From the NCBI GenBank assembly GCA_013176395.1, contig JABMLP010000011.1, positions 1,736,001-1,800,000 of the forward strand: DNA of 64,000 bases. Reading direction: 5' to 3'. The notes under the pieces were generated by a model. The model ran no database searches, was not told the DNA's origin, and worked only from the letters and a program-made list of their open reading frames with translations. Made by a program: the position numbers and the translations under genes. Below, piece after piece: positions 47,125 through 56,569 of this stretch; within the stretch, counting starts at the first letter, position 1; every line of letters starts with the position of its first letter. This DNA comes from Venturia oleaginea. Taxonomy: Eukaryota > Ascomycota > Dothideomycetes > Venturiales > Venturiaceae.

Positions 47125-47612
47125 TGTCTGCGTCAACAGTTGCGGATAATACACGATACGTACGTGCAATGGCCTTCCCAGGCAAAAGATAGACCTAAGA
47201 TAATGCCAAGGCAAGCAAAAGAGGTCATAGATAGATCTATTGCTCTAAGTACTGGGTGTGATAAGAGAATCTTATTAGGTAGAGAGCAAAAGACCTCGGA
47301 AGCGCGAAGATGTAGCGCTCTAGCCACAGGTGGCTGTGCACGCCACGCTAAGGCCATGAAGCAACGTGACTGCAGGATAGCCATGATGTGCCGTCACGCT
47401 CTCTCTAACTTAATGCTCAGTGTGACGGCACGGCATGGCTCCTTTGCCGTCACGTTACTTCATGGCTCGGGCGTATCGGCTTAGCCACATTGTGGCTAAG
47501 GCGCGATATCTTCGCGCCCTCGTAGTAACTCGTTCTCTACCGTAAATTCTATTATCACACTCAGTTCTTAGAACCCTAGTTCATTCTATACATTCTATCG
47601 CTGCCGTGACAC
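47125..47612 (-). repeat. Probable 5' LTR of the gypsy element
   Basis: On the minus strand the block begins TGTCACGGCAGCG, a start common among fungal gypsy LTRs, and ends GACGCAGACA just before the leader. With no 3' LTR in the window the limits cannot be confirmed. Next to the 3' end, GTTGACCTGCGCAG (47104-47117) and CTGCGTCAAC (47128-47137) form an imperfect inverted pair across the LTR/leader border. Confidence 0.5.
47241..47575. repeat. Imperfect long palindrome inside the LTR
   Basis: The two halves are inverted copies, arms of roughly 160 nt. Examples of matching pairs: GTGTGATAAGAGAAT (47256) with the complement of ATTCTATTATCACAC (47546-47560), GGTAGAGAGC with GGTAGAGAAC, GCGCGAAGAT with GCGCGAAGAT, CCATGAAGCAACGTGAC with CCATGAAGTAACGTGAC, and GTGCCGTCAC with GTGCCGTCAC in the centre. 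Such a sequence could extrude a cruciform, or fold into a hairpin as RNA. Confidence 0.85.
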
Positions 47613-47902
47613 TCAGCTTATCTATCTGTTTCGCCTTATCCCTTAAGGCTAATGGGTTCCCTAAGTATGTTTCTGCTTATAAAAGTTGCCTTACACCAGA
47701 TTCCTATGCGGCAGTGTATTTGGTTGTGTGATACTGGAAACAATAGTAAACATCGTAGTCGTGATTTCGCTGCTTGGGTGTGATACTCCGGGTATGCCCG
47801 TAGACGAGGCCGTCTGGTAGCTGCCGTATTGTATGGCGCCGATCGTGCTATAGACCTGCCGTCTTATAGTCGGAGCCTATCTGCTGCTAATCGTTTTTCC
47901 TA

Positions 47903-48114
47903 CTTGCTGTATCGCGCGCCTACTCTTGCCAATGCCATAACTGGGACGCAACAGTCTGGGGAGAGGCTCAAGACTACGTCTGCCAGCTTACAAAGAGGGG
48001 ATTTGCCGCTAATAGGCTTCTTCAATGCGCCCTTACTGCTTACTGTGTCGCGCACCTACTCTCGTCACTGCCATAACTGGGACGCAACAGTTCGGGGAAA
48101 AGCTCAAGGCTCTG
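47903..48114. repeat. Two-copy direct repeat, period about 135 bp
   Basis: 47903-47979 and 48038-48114 share the core GCCATAACTGGGACGCAACAG and flanking sequence (TATCGCGCGCCTACTC against TGTCGCGCACCTACTC; CTCAAGACT against CTCAAGGCT). The sequence around them (47613-48600) otherwise shows no coding or element similarity that I recognise. Confidence 0.75.
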
Positions 48115-48599
48115 AACAACAGCTTGTAGCAGGACGGTTTGCTGAGACGTTGGAAGAAGTTGTCTGTGGTATCGATAGTTGTATGCCGGGCGTCTGGTGT
48201 TCGAGTTGCGTATAAGGTGATGCCTTTCTATCGGTGGCTCTTCGATTCTGGATCTCGCAGTGTTATCTGGGGTGATGGGCTGGTCGGGAAGCGCATCGGC
48301 GACTATGGGTTTTAAAGTAACTGTGATGCTGTGGGGTATTGAGCTCCGTCGTCATACCCCGTGTCGCTAGATGGTGACTAGATGATTGCTGTTGTCTTTG
48401 GTGGACGCATCGTTCGTGTAGCTTGCTCGTGGTATTCGTGTGCTTGCTCTGCCGTGGCCGCGACAGCGACTCTAGAGGTACCTCATCGACGCTGAGGGAC
48501 GCGCGATAGCGTCTAGAGGCCGGAGCGGCCACTGGCAGGTGTGCTTTGGTGATCTTTAGATGATACCTCTGTAAATTCCAAGAATTGAGTTCTCGCTGT

Positions 48600-48766
48600 G
48601 TGTTCTTGTTTCCTTCTTGTTTACATTGAGCAAGGGGAAGTGGGACGCGATGGATTTGTAATTTATCACGTGTTGGCTGTCTGATGAAGTCCACCTGACC
48701 GGGCATAGCTGCTGATTAAGAGCGGCCAAAACCGAGTAGGAATCAATCAACCAATCAATCAATCAG
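48600..48766 (+). mobile_element. LINE 3'-end fragment with (TCAA)n tail
   Basis: It matches, in opposite orientation, the 3' untranslated end of the Tad-like LINE at 63244-63380 (shared CACGTG, GGCTGTCTGATGAAGTCC, GGCATAGCTGC and CCGAGTAGG blocks). It ends in AATCAATCAACCAATCAATCAATCA. This is a severely 5'-truncated insertion. The left limit is approximate, because similarity fades near 48600. Confidence 0.75.
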
Positions 48767-48767
48767 G

Positions 48768-49436
48768 TGTGGGAAGTGTGGGAAAAAGCCAAGAGGTGTG
48801 GGAGTACACCTTGGCACCTAGAAGCAGAACGGTATGTAGGGAGGACGTTGAACGAACTTTCCTTTCTCTCTTCGTGGTTATCTCATGTTATGTTTCTCAC
48901 ATAGGAGCTCTTTCAACCTACTACAGTAACGACCTTTTACTTAGATACAATCAAGCACAAGTTATATGCACACGAAGCAAGCCCACCCCCAACCTTCATA
49001 CTAACCGACAAACGTTCAGGATTGATCTGATGATTAAATCGGTTAGACAACAATTGAATTGGGAGATACATCGGATGGCTAGGATCTAGTGAGCCTCTAA
49101 AGAACCTGAGCAAGGGAAGGTATTTAAAGTAAGTACTTCCAGACTGATATTGCCCTTACCCCAAACCCGCGGACCAGAACAAGAGGACACAGGTGTCAAG
49201 AAGGTCTTGTCACATCCTGGTACAGAAGGCACACTTGAGCTATACCGTTCTTACATCCTTTATCACAATAGCTCCTGCTAGAGTACACACATCATATGTA
49301 AACATCAGCTCTACGGCTGAACATAGAAATACAATACACAATGATAGACATCATACATGTTTACATCACCTTGCAACCCTTACTGCAACAGGTCTTGACA
49401 TAATCAATTGTGTTGAGAAACGAGTTCTCCGTAACA
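48768..49436 (+). mobile_element. Solo LTR-like element (long form)
   Basis: 669 bp, TGTGGGAAG...GTAACA, closely similar to 3359-3838 but with 189 extra bp (within about 49201-49395) bounded by GGTCTTG on both sides. It starts 1 nt after the LINE tail. No target duplication is visible (ATCAGG against GAAGAC). Confidence 0.72.
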
Positions 49437-49525
49437 GAAGACCGCCCGGATGTATTAATAGGCCTAAGGTAATACCAAGACCCTAAGAGTACGAGAATAT
49501 CTTCGAGAAGACTATTTTTAGTATA

Positions 49526-50576
49526 ACGTACTCCACCGAGCCGGCCACACCACCGAGCCAGCCACTTTTCCTTGGCACGACCAACTCATATTATGCCTCT
49601 TCAATTTTATCGTTATCAACAATAGATTCCAAGTCTGTCGTGCTGCTATCTGATTCAGAAGATATCTCAATATCTTTTTTATACCTTCGCGCATTGTGCC
49701 CAGTCGCGCCGCAGTTCCCACAGCGCCGTATAGCTGGCCGGGCTGTTTCTTGATCACCACTACCACGAGCCTTCTTTGATTTCTGAGGCGCTACAGACGC
49801 CTCAGCAGCTACCTGCGCTGCTGCAGTTCCATACTCTATAGTACCACCTTGCTGGATCCACTTCCTTTTGCGCGATTTTCGCTTCGTCATTACTGCCAAT
49901 TGCTCTTCAAGCTCGTGGTTTCGTGCAATAAGTAGAGCGTTCTGGTGCAGCATCAATTCAGCGCCCTTGACAAGCTGAGATAAGCCAGTCTGCGCAGTAA
50001 CTGGTGACCGAGTGAAAGATTCGCGTACAAGCTTTAATTGAGATCCAAATTCTTGAGTATTGCTTGGAGTCGTCGACTGCCACGGCGTCTCCTGCGGTGG
50101 GGGTGCTGGTGGGGTACGTAGCCGTACTTCAAGGCGATCCAATATCACCTCCGCGCTAATAGGGACTAGCCCTACCATCTCAAAAGCCTTTCGACAGCTC
50201 TCTTCTGTAAACACGTCGAAAAAAGCGTCTTTGAAGGCCGGGAGGAAGCCTTCTTTGTTGATATGGTAGACGCGTCGGCGTGCCAAGTCTCGAACTCGTT
50301 GAGAGTACTTGCACTTCAACGGCGAGAAGCAGACCACATCAAGCGGCTGGAGGATATGCGATGAATGAGGTGATCAGAGGGCCTTTGGTGTTTGATGTTG
50401 AAGGCTGCAGCAGCGCGCCGTAGTCTTTGAAATTGGCCATAGGTATAGGCCTGAAGAGCGAGATCAATTCTGCCTTCTTCTTGAACGGCTATCGCGTTGC
50501 GTTGTTGAGACATTGCGTGTTGAAGAGGATAAGGGCTGTGCCAAGGAAAAGTGGCCGGCTCGGTGGTGGAATACGT
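49526..50576 (-). mobile_element. Fot1/pogo-type element, internal deletion derivative (1.05 kb)
   Basis: Inverted termini ACGTACTCCACC / GGTGGAATACGT with TA at 49524-49525 and 50577-50578. It keeps both coding ends of the transposase but has lost the central DDE domain. Both ends are close to the 334-bp copies at 1066 and 15329. They are therefore progressive deletions of one family. Confidence 0.9.
49591..50513 (-). pseudogene. Fot1-like transposase, N- and C-terminal parts only
   Basis: From ATG 50513: MSQQRNAIAVQEEGRIDLALQAYTYGQFQRLRRAAAAFNIKHQR (psq/CENP-B-type helix-turn-helix). It is joined near 50380 to SSHILQPLDVVCFSPLKCKYSQRVRDLARR in another frame, the sequence that normally follows the last catalytic Asp of Fot1 transposases. 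The C-terminal frame (about 247 codons) runs through FKDAFFDVFTEESCRKAFEMVGLVPI, LEVRLRTPPAPPPQETPWQ and a coil, to a zinc-knuckle-like CGNCGATGHNARRY, where the final Cys is Tyr. About two thirds of the catalytic domain is absent, so it is inactive. Confidence 0.9.
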
Positions 50577-51612
50577 TAGCTATAAATACGGATAGCAATA
50601 GGGGAGATAAAGGAGGACTATATAATAATAATCAGATTTTACGTGGTATGTAATGGCTGCTATGCCGTGTATCCACAAACTCTATCTACAATCGCAAATA
50701 CCCAACTCTCTGGGATGAAAAAACCTCTCGAATCTATTCTGAGCGAAATCTATACGGTGCATAAAGGGGCCATCAACGGTCCGGTCCCTTCGCTATCTTG
50801 CCGTCTCTCGACTTGGTCGTACACCTACTCAGGCTATTCTTACTATGCAACCTACTTTACTACCTGGGTTATATATTCTACTCCCGCCAGTACAGCTCCT
50901 TTACGGCTCCTAAGCCGTGTTCTCTGCCTAAAATCTGCTGTCGTTTCACATGAGAACCGTCATGTACGAATATTTCCTATCCCCTGTCACGGCTAGTAGT
51001 AACTAATGAAAGGCGTGAACAGCAATCAGGTATGGACTAAATGTGATAGTGAACTACAGGTAGCTATGTAAATGGGGGCTGGGGGTAAGACCTACTTATA
51101 GGTCTTGCTGTGGCTCGTGTACTGTGGCGCCTTGTTAGGTGCTTGAACACTGTGGTTGTTCCAGTAGCCTAGCAAGCCGTCACAATTTTCCATATTATTC
51201 TACCGCTTTAGCCTTCTGCTACGTTATTCCAGGAAAACTTTTCGAGACGAAGTTGCCCTTGGACATTATAATACGAAATAAGTCGAAGGAATATCGAATT
51301 AGCCTAGACACAAACAAGTAAGGAATATAGCAAGATGAAGACTACCCCTTAGTATCTCCTCTCAATCCCAGAATTTCTTTTCGAACATCCTATATATTCT
51401 ACGCACCGTTTATCTATACTGTAGACGACATTGGCCGGGCCTTCATCTTAACCTAGTTTTTGATCTTCTCGAATCGTTCCGAACGGAATTCCTACGATCA
51501 GGGCTGCGGCTTCGTCTTGGTCGGGACTTGGGTATCCTTGGGCCGTGTCTGTCGTAATCGAGTTCGCGTTTAGCGCGGAATTCGGTTGTCTCTCTTTGGA
51601 TATCCCAGTCTA
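50577..51612. other. Intergenic, nothing recognised
   Basis: No supported gene. The 117-codon frame at 50643 begins with GTG and is of unusual composition. No repeat of the families found elsewhere in the window is seen here. Confidence 0.4.
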
Positions 51613-52449
51613 CTAGGCTTCCCCTTCGTTTAGTAGCTCTGTCTCGAGATCTGTCTCTGCCTCGAGACCTGCCTCTGCCTCGAGACTTGTCTCTCTTTCG
51701 AGAGCCACCTCCGCCCCGCTGGGTATCTTCCTCTCGTTGGCTTTATCTGTCTCGCCGGCCATCTCGATTTCGTTGGCCATCTCGATGTCGTGAGCCATCT
51801 CGATATCGTGAGCCATCTCGATTTCGTGAGCCATCTCCATTTCTTCGGCCATGTCCGCTTCGTTGTCCATGCTTATTGGAAATCGACCATGGCTTTCTCT
51901 TCGGTGGCTGTGGTAAACCTGTGGCCGAGTTAGTTCTTCGTGATGTGTACGTCGCCGACCTAGGGCGCTATAGAGTCGATCTTGCAGCTCGGCGATCTTT
52001 GCTTTAGCCTTCTGCAGAGCATCGTCCTTCTTTTTTATTTCGTGGCGTAGGCCACGATTTGCCTCGACATCCTGCCGAAACCATGTCCAAATGAAAGATT
52101 GAAATAGATTGCCCTGTTGCACATTCTCTGCAAATCGTTTGTCATTATCTTGTGCATACTCATCACTCTCCTCCTTGCCAAGAATTTCGACCATCTCTTT
52201 TTCGTTGAAGAACCGGAGGTTCCTCTCTCTCGGTCGCGAGCAAGCCTCGCCTCTGTGGTCTCTCTTGATGCAGATAAAGCAACGTTCTCGACAGTCTTTC
52301 CAGTTGAAATGTCGATCTGGATGTCGTAGGTACCCACAGCGAACACACCAATGTCTCCAAGTCTTTTCGTCCAGGGCGCAAGTGAGAGCCTTGTGACCGG
52401 GGGGCTGAGGCATGGTTTCTGCCCAGGGCGCGCCAATTGTGCCTCCCAT
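51613..52449 (-). CDS. Hypothetical protein with double zinc knuckle, coiled coil and hexapeptide repeats
   Basis: A 278-codon frame from ATG 52449. Residues ~35-72 hold a Cys/His cluster: WCVRCGYLRHPDRHFNWKDC followed by the perfect CCHC knuckle CFICIKRDHRGEAC, as in nucleic-acid-binding gag-like or CNBP-like proteins. A coiled coil follows (VEANRGLRHEIKKKDDALQKAKAKIAELQDRL), and then a repeated hexapeptide MAHEIE/MAHDIE/MANEIE. It ends in an acidic tail (LEAEAGLEAETDLETELL). The frame stays open upstream of 52449 (SNDDGRVRPPNRDNPRMGGTIGAPW), so the true start may be in an upstream exon. The family is unknown to me. It sits among transposons, so it may be a domesticated or orphan element gene. 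Confidence 0.55.
   Translation of the reverse strand: MGGTIGAPWAETMPQPPGHKALTCALDEKTWRHWCVRCGYLRHPDRHFNWKDCRERCFICIKRDHRGEACSRPRERNLRFFNEKEMVEILGKEESDEYAQDNDKRFAENVQQGNLFQSFIWTWFRQDVEANRGLRHEIKKKDDALQKAKAKIAELQDRLYSALGRRRTHHEELTRPQVYHSHRRESHGRFPISMDNEADMAEEMEMAHEIEMAHDIEMAHDIEMANEIEMAGETDKANERKIPSGAEVALERETSLEAEAGLEAETDLETELLNEGEA
51756..51871. repeat. 18-bp tandem repeat inside the zinc-knuckle ORF
   Basis: About six units of the type GCCATCTCGATTTCGTGA, in frame with the minus-strand ORF, encoding the MAHEIE-type hexapeptides. Confidence 0.85.
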
Positions 52450-52596
52450 TCTCGGATTGTCTCGGTTGGGAGGTCGAACCCGGCCGTCGTCGTTTGATGC
52501 AAGTTTGACCCCAGCGACTCGAGCTGATTGTTGTCATTCATGACTTCTTCATCGTTGAGCGACCGATTCGTGTCATTACTGTGCCCTAGCCGTGGA

Positions 52597-52944
52597 TTAG
52601 TAGCTGTGTCTCAGGGTTCTATTTGACCACCCACCAGGAGGATTCGCAGCGCGGCTGGATTTTTCTTCTAGTTCACAATCCATGGAGCCAGGTGAATGTT
52701 GCGAGTCGTCGGATGTTCTGCTGGAGTAGCTTATATTATTTATCTGGTTGACGATGTATTTATTTTTATTTTTGTTGTTAGATGGTCTGTCGCGGCCATT
52801 GCATTCTATATCGGCGGGTAAGGACTCGAATATCAGAGTGAAGGAAGGATGGCCATCGTACTTGCAGTGATACCACAGCACCTCTCTAAGTTCCAACTCC
52901 TGCCACATGATATATAGTGGGAGGGAAAAGGTCGAGATACTCAT
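52597..52944 (-). CDS. Possible small gene or upstream exon, 115 codons
   Basis: An ATG-initiated frame (MSISTFSLPLYIMWQELELREVLWYHCKYDGHPSFTLIFESL...) with a plausible folded start and an Asn/Lys-rich middle. It lies just upstream of the zinc-knuckle ORF on the same strand, so it could be its first exon or a separate gene. No family recognised. Coding status is uncertain. Confidence 0.25.
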   Translation of the reverse strand: MSISTFSLPLYIMWQELELREVLWYHCKYDGHPSFTLIFESLPADIECNGRDRPSNNKNKNKYIVNQINNISYSSRTSDDSQHSPGSMDCELEEKSSRAANPPGGWSNRTLRHSY

Positions 52945-53139
52945 GCCTATTGCTGTTCATTTTTTACACTATCAACAACACAAGTCGACCCTCCAGAATA
53001 CGCACTAAATCCGACCGATCCCAAGCCTCACCCACTATATCAAAAGAGACTGCCCCACCCGGAACAGGGTGAAACACCTCAAGATCATATCCACAACATC
53101 AACTCATTGCGATAAGGTCAAATTAATGACTTCCGAAGC

Positions 53140-54372
53140 TTATTCTGAAAGAGCAGCGCTGCTCACTTTTCTCATCGCAATTCCAGCTTCCTCGGCATTC
53201 CTAATTGACGCTGCCTCCCATTGAAACGATGCAGAAATCCCAGCAACCTTAAATGGCGATGGTGAAACTTGCGTCCGACCATGCCTGATCCCGCCTGAGA
53301 TCTCGTCAGAGTTCCTATCAGCTACACAGGCCCCGTCATGATTTCTTCTATGCATTGAACCGTAATGCCGTGTGAAGCTGTTGTCAGGGCGCGAATCTGG
53401 TGTTTTGGTTGGCGCAGGTATGGGAGGAATTTTCAAACGACTAGTCAACTTCGTGGAGCCCGAAAAGGAGGGTGTAGCAGATCTTTTCTGTGGCGTGGTC
53501 TGTGATTGCATTCCGCTGGCAAATATCCTTGCTGCATTAGGCGAGACGTCCGCTTGGTCTCTTTGCCCCGAAAACAGAATCCAAGAATCTGGAATCAGAC
53601 TAGTAGTAGACTTGATGGGCGAAGAGATGCAAGGCGTATTTAGCGTAAGTTTCGCACGTTCTACGCTGCTTGACGGGCGTGAAGTGGTCGCTTTTCGCTT
53701 TTTGCCTTTTCCAACGTCAAAGACTGCAAGACGGCAAGGCAGCAGCAATGAGCGACTCCGGCATCCATTCGGTCTGATCGAATATATCTTTTGGCTTGTA
53801 ACGATGACAATAACCCGGCATGTATGGTTTCCCTCGGCAGAAAATGGGGCAAGAAGCTGGCCGATACTGGATATCTAGTTCAGGAACATGATCTGCATCC
53901 TTATGCTCTCGCCGTGGTTTGATGCTAATAACGATGTTACCTATTTCCTCTTCACTGGCTCCTCCTCTTTTCGCATTTGATTGAAGCCAGTGGGTGAGAA
54001 GGAGAGGCCCAAAGAGGTAGATCAGCCGTTTGACGAAGTTGTAGCCGTGCCAATCCAGCTGCTCATTGACAAAGCGCTATAGCATGTGCATGTCTGATAC
54101 CTTAGGGGCCCATAGACGCTGCTTCAATTCCGTCAATGGTCCTTCGGAAGAGATCATTGGAGATTTGTGATAGGCGCGTATTCGTTGATCAGGGTAGCCA
54201 TTTGGAACCTTGAGCAAGAAGCCGGTGCTGGGCAGTATTTACCACAAATGCTGTCAAAGACCAAGTCGCGAAAGATCTGTATTCGGTCGCAAAAGCGGAA
54301 GAAAGGCTTCCTTTCTTCTCCCGCTTTGGCTCCGGTGCACTGAGCAGATAGTCGATAAGGTGCTCGATTCAA
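53140..54372 (-). pseudogene. Broken gene, unknown family
   Basis: Three consecutive minus-strand frames each look like real protein and must be joined by frame changes. 54372-54154: RKPFFRFCDRIQIFRDLVFDSICGKYCPAPASCSRFQMATLINEYAPITNLQ. About 54145-53720: PLTELKQRLWAPKVSDMHML, an in-frame TAG, then RFVNEQLDWHGYNFVKRLIYLFGPLLLTHWLQ... RGKPYMPGYCHRYKPKDIFDQTEWMPESL. 53748-53140: RLAVFDVGKGKKRKATTSRPSSS... with basic Ser/Pro-rich sequence. Amino-acid composition and aromatic motifs are protein-like throughout. The gap at the TAG is too short (24 nt) for an intron, so decay is likelier than splicing. Confidence 0.45.
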
Positions 54373-54680
54373 ATCTTGAAAGCGTGTTTGAAATTGTTCA
54401 AGTAACGAAGCATGGATGGATGAATGATGAAAAAGAGTGGTGGAGAAGAGGCAGGGGCGATGTTAGTCAGCAAGTGGACAAAACCTTATCGACCACCGAA
54501 ATTTGGTGGAACCAAACTACTCACTATAAAAGAAAGAAAAAGTTGTGAAGATAATTGGAAGCGATTGATATTGAAACCCTCAGTATTAAGATTGAATTTG
54601 GGCGGCAGTAATTGATAAACCCTCAATGCCCTTAAGGTAGAGGCATATTCTGCTGTCAGACTTGTTACTAATTTTCCGAA

Positions 54681-56434
54681 TCAATCCCCCATCATTCCTC
54701 TCGCCGTAACAAAGACCTTCTTTCCCTCACCCTTCTCCTCCTCCTTGACATACGAATACCCACCATCCGTCGCAAAGAAAGTAGCCTCATCAACAATATC
54801 CCACGTCACATCCTCCGCAATCTGCTCCTTGTACCTGTCCCCTAGCGCTCTCGGTTTCCTCTTTTCCTCAACACCCTCATCCGATAGTGACGAAGGGATG
54901 GAGGAAGGCCTTAACATGTCTGTCGTCCCACCCATGCCAACATCGACAGGCCCAGACAGTTGCAAATCCTCAGGCGGACACCAAAAATCCGGTCCAAAAT
55001 TCGTCTCAGCAATCCCTCCACTGAACGAACTCACAGCAGGATAATATCCCAGATGACCGTCATCAAATTCCACCCTGTCATCAAATCCAACCCTTGCGCT
55101 TGTACTCGCGGGCACCACACTGGCCGGCGGCAAGAAAGCCATCAGCCCCTCGAAGGCCGTGCCAACCAATTGTCCGTTCTTGTAAACCTTCATACTAGAG
55201 TAGGGCAGATTCCTCAAACAGACATCTTCGTGATTTGGATGTGGACTGATTTTGTTGTACGGACCTCGCTCCGAGTACGTTTCCATAGACTTCGTCATCT
55301 GATATTCGAATTGTTCGAAGTAGATATTGCCACGGTAGGGGACTGGGATCCGATCGCGGATGATGTCGGAGGGTCCAATAAATGAGGGTGGATCGTCGAA
55401 GCCGTCTCCCACGTCCACGGCAGGATTGTAAATGCCATCAACCACTTTCCGATGAAGGCCGATTGAGGGCAGTGTGATGAGGAGGCCAATGACATCGCCT
55501 TGCCGTATCTGATCGTTCTCGTAAACTGAGGCAGGTTGTGCGGCTTTCCTATTCTTGTTCTTCGATTTAGGCTGTGGTAGAGCAATCTTGCCGAACCTCG
55601 ATCTGTGTAATGTCTGAAAGGATGTATCTGTGATTGCATAGCTGTAGCCATCAAACCCCACCGGCGCATCCAGCGGTGCTTCTCGCCTCGCCCAGCCAAC
55701 TCGAATGTGCGGCTGTGGTAAGGAGTCATCGACCGGAGTATCTCCCGCTGGTATACCTTTGGCAATCTTGACTTCATAGTATAGACTGCCTTCCCGTGCA
55801 AAGACATTCGCTCGAGATGTCCTCCATCCCTTCTCATTTGTGACCAACCGGCAGGATGGATCGAAGTGGAATGTCCGGTCGCTGTCTTCAATGGACATTC
55901 GAGGTCCATATGGTTTGGTCTCGGATTGGCGATAGTATTGCTTGTGATGGAAGAGAGGATCGGCTACACAATGGCTGTATCTGTATGCCCTCTTGTTTTC
56001 TGCGCTGTGGTGCGTTAGTTGTGGCGCTTGTAGTATGAGTATGGTTCCACCCACTGATCGATTGGTTTCTTGAGCTCAATCCGCCCATCTGGAGTAAGAA
56101 AAGGCAGCGGCTCATGGCTTGTGAGAATGGGGTCTTTGGGCGGGTCGTAGTCGTGTGTCTTTGGCTCGGGAATGCTGTATCGCATGGGCGACGGCACCAC
56201 TGGCCCTTTGCCCTTCTTTCCCTTCACATCTGGAGTATTCCCCCTCGAATTGCCTGATGCTTCGCGCTTCTTCAGTGATTCCTTCTTTTCGCGCTGCTCT
56301 CGTTCGCGCACCGGGGCTTTGGGCGCTTTCGCAGCGGCTGGATTGAGGGGAGAGGGAACTGCTGGGGCATGATCGACTTCGAGAGGGCGTCTCTCTGGGG
56401 GTATCACGGTGGGTGTCGATGCGCCGGCGTCCAT
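54681..56434 (-). CDS. bre2: BRE2/ASH2-like SPRY subunit of COMPASS
   Basis: Bre2 (Cps60, animal ASH2L) is a core subunit of the Set1/COMPASS histone H3K4 methyltransferase in the nucleus. Exon 1 is 56055-56434 and exon 2 is 54681-56004, with a 50-nt intron (GTGGGT...CACAG), 567 aa. The splice joins ELKKPIDH to AENKRAYRYSHCVADPLFHHKQYYRQSETKPYGPRMS. I prefer ATG 56434 (MDAGASTPTV); an in-frame ATG at 56569 would add 45 residues. The N-terminal ~125 residues are Pro/Lys-rich. The SPRY domain (about 160-480) shows SDRTFHFDPSCRLVTNEKGWRTSRANVFAREGSLYYEVKI, HIRVGWARREAPLDAPVGFDGYSYAI and IYFEQFEYQMTKSM, with a family-typical insertion. The C-terminus (EQIAEDVTWDIVDEATFF) is the DPY30/RBBP5-binding-like tail. 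Confidence 0.93.
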
Positions 56435-56569
56435 TGTGGCAGCGGAGTTGCGGAGTAGCTGGGGAGCTTGGTCTTGGTGCTGCCCTGGACGCGAAGTCAC
56501 GATTATTCTCGGGGCCTCCCTTCTAGAATTTAGCGTCCTCCACCGCAATCCTGCATCTTCAAACCACAT

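Larger units (their letters stand above)
42130..47612 (-). mobile_element. Truncated Ty3/gypsy LTR retrotransposon
   Basis: Minus-strand order: probable 5' LTR (47125-47612), leader and N-terminal gag part, gag with zinc knuckle, aspartic protease, linker, reverse transcriptase, RNase H and the integrase zinc-binding region. The homology stops right after the integrase zinc region, near 42165. The integrase core, chromodomain and 3' LTR are absent, so the element is dead. Besides the probable programmed frameshift there are inactivating changes (an in-frame stop and frame shift in gag near 46450-46520, and a frame change after the protease). Confidence 0.92.
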
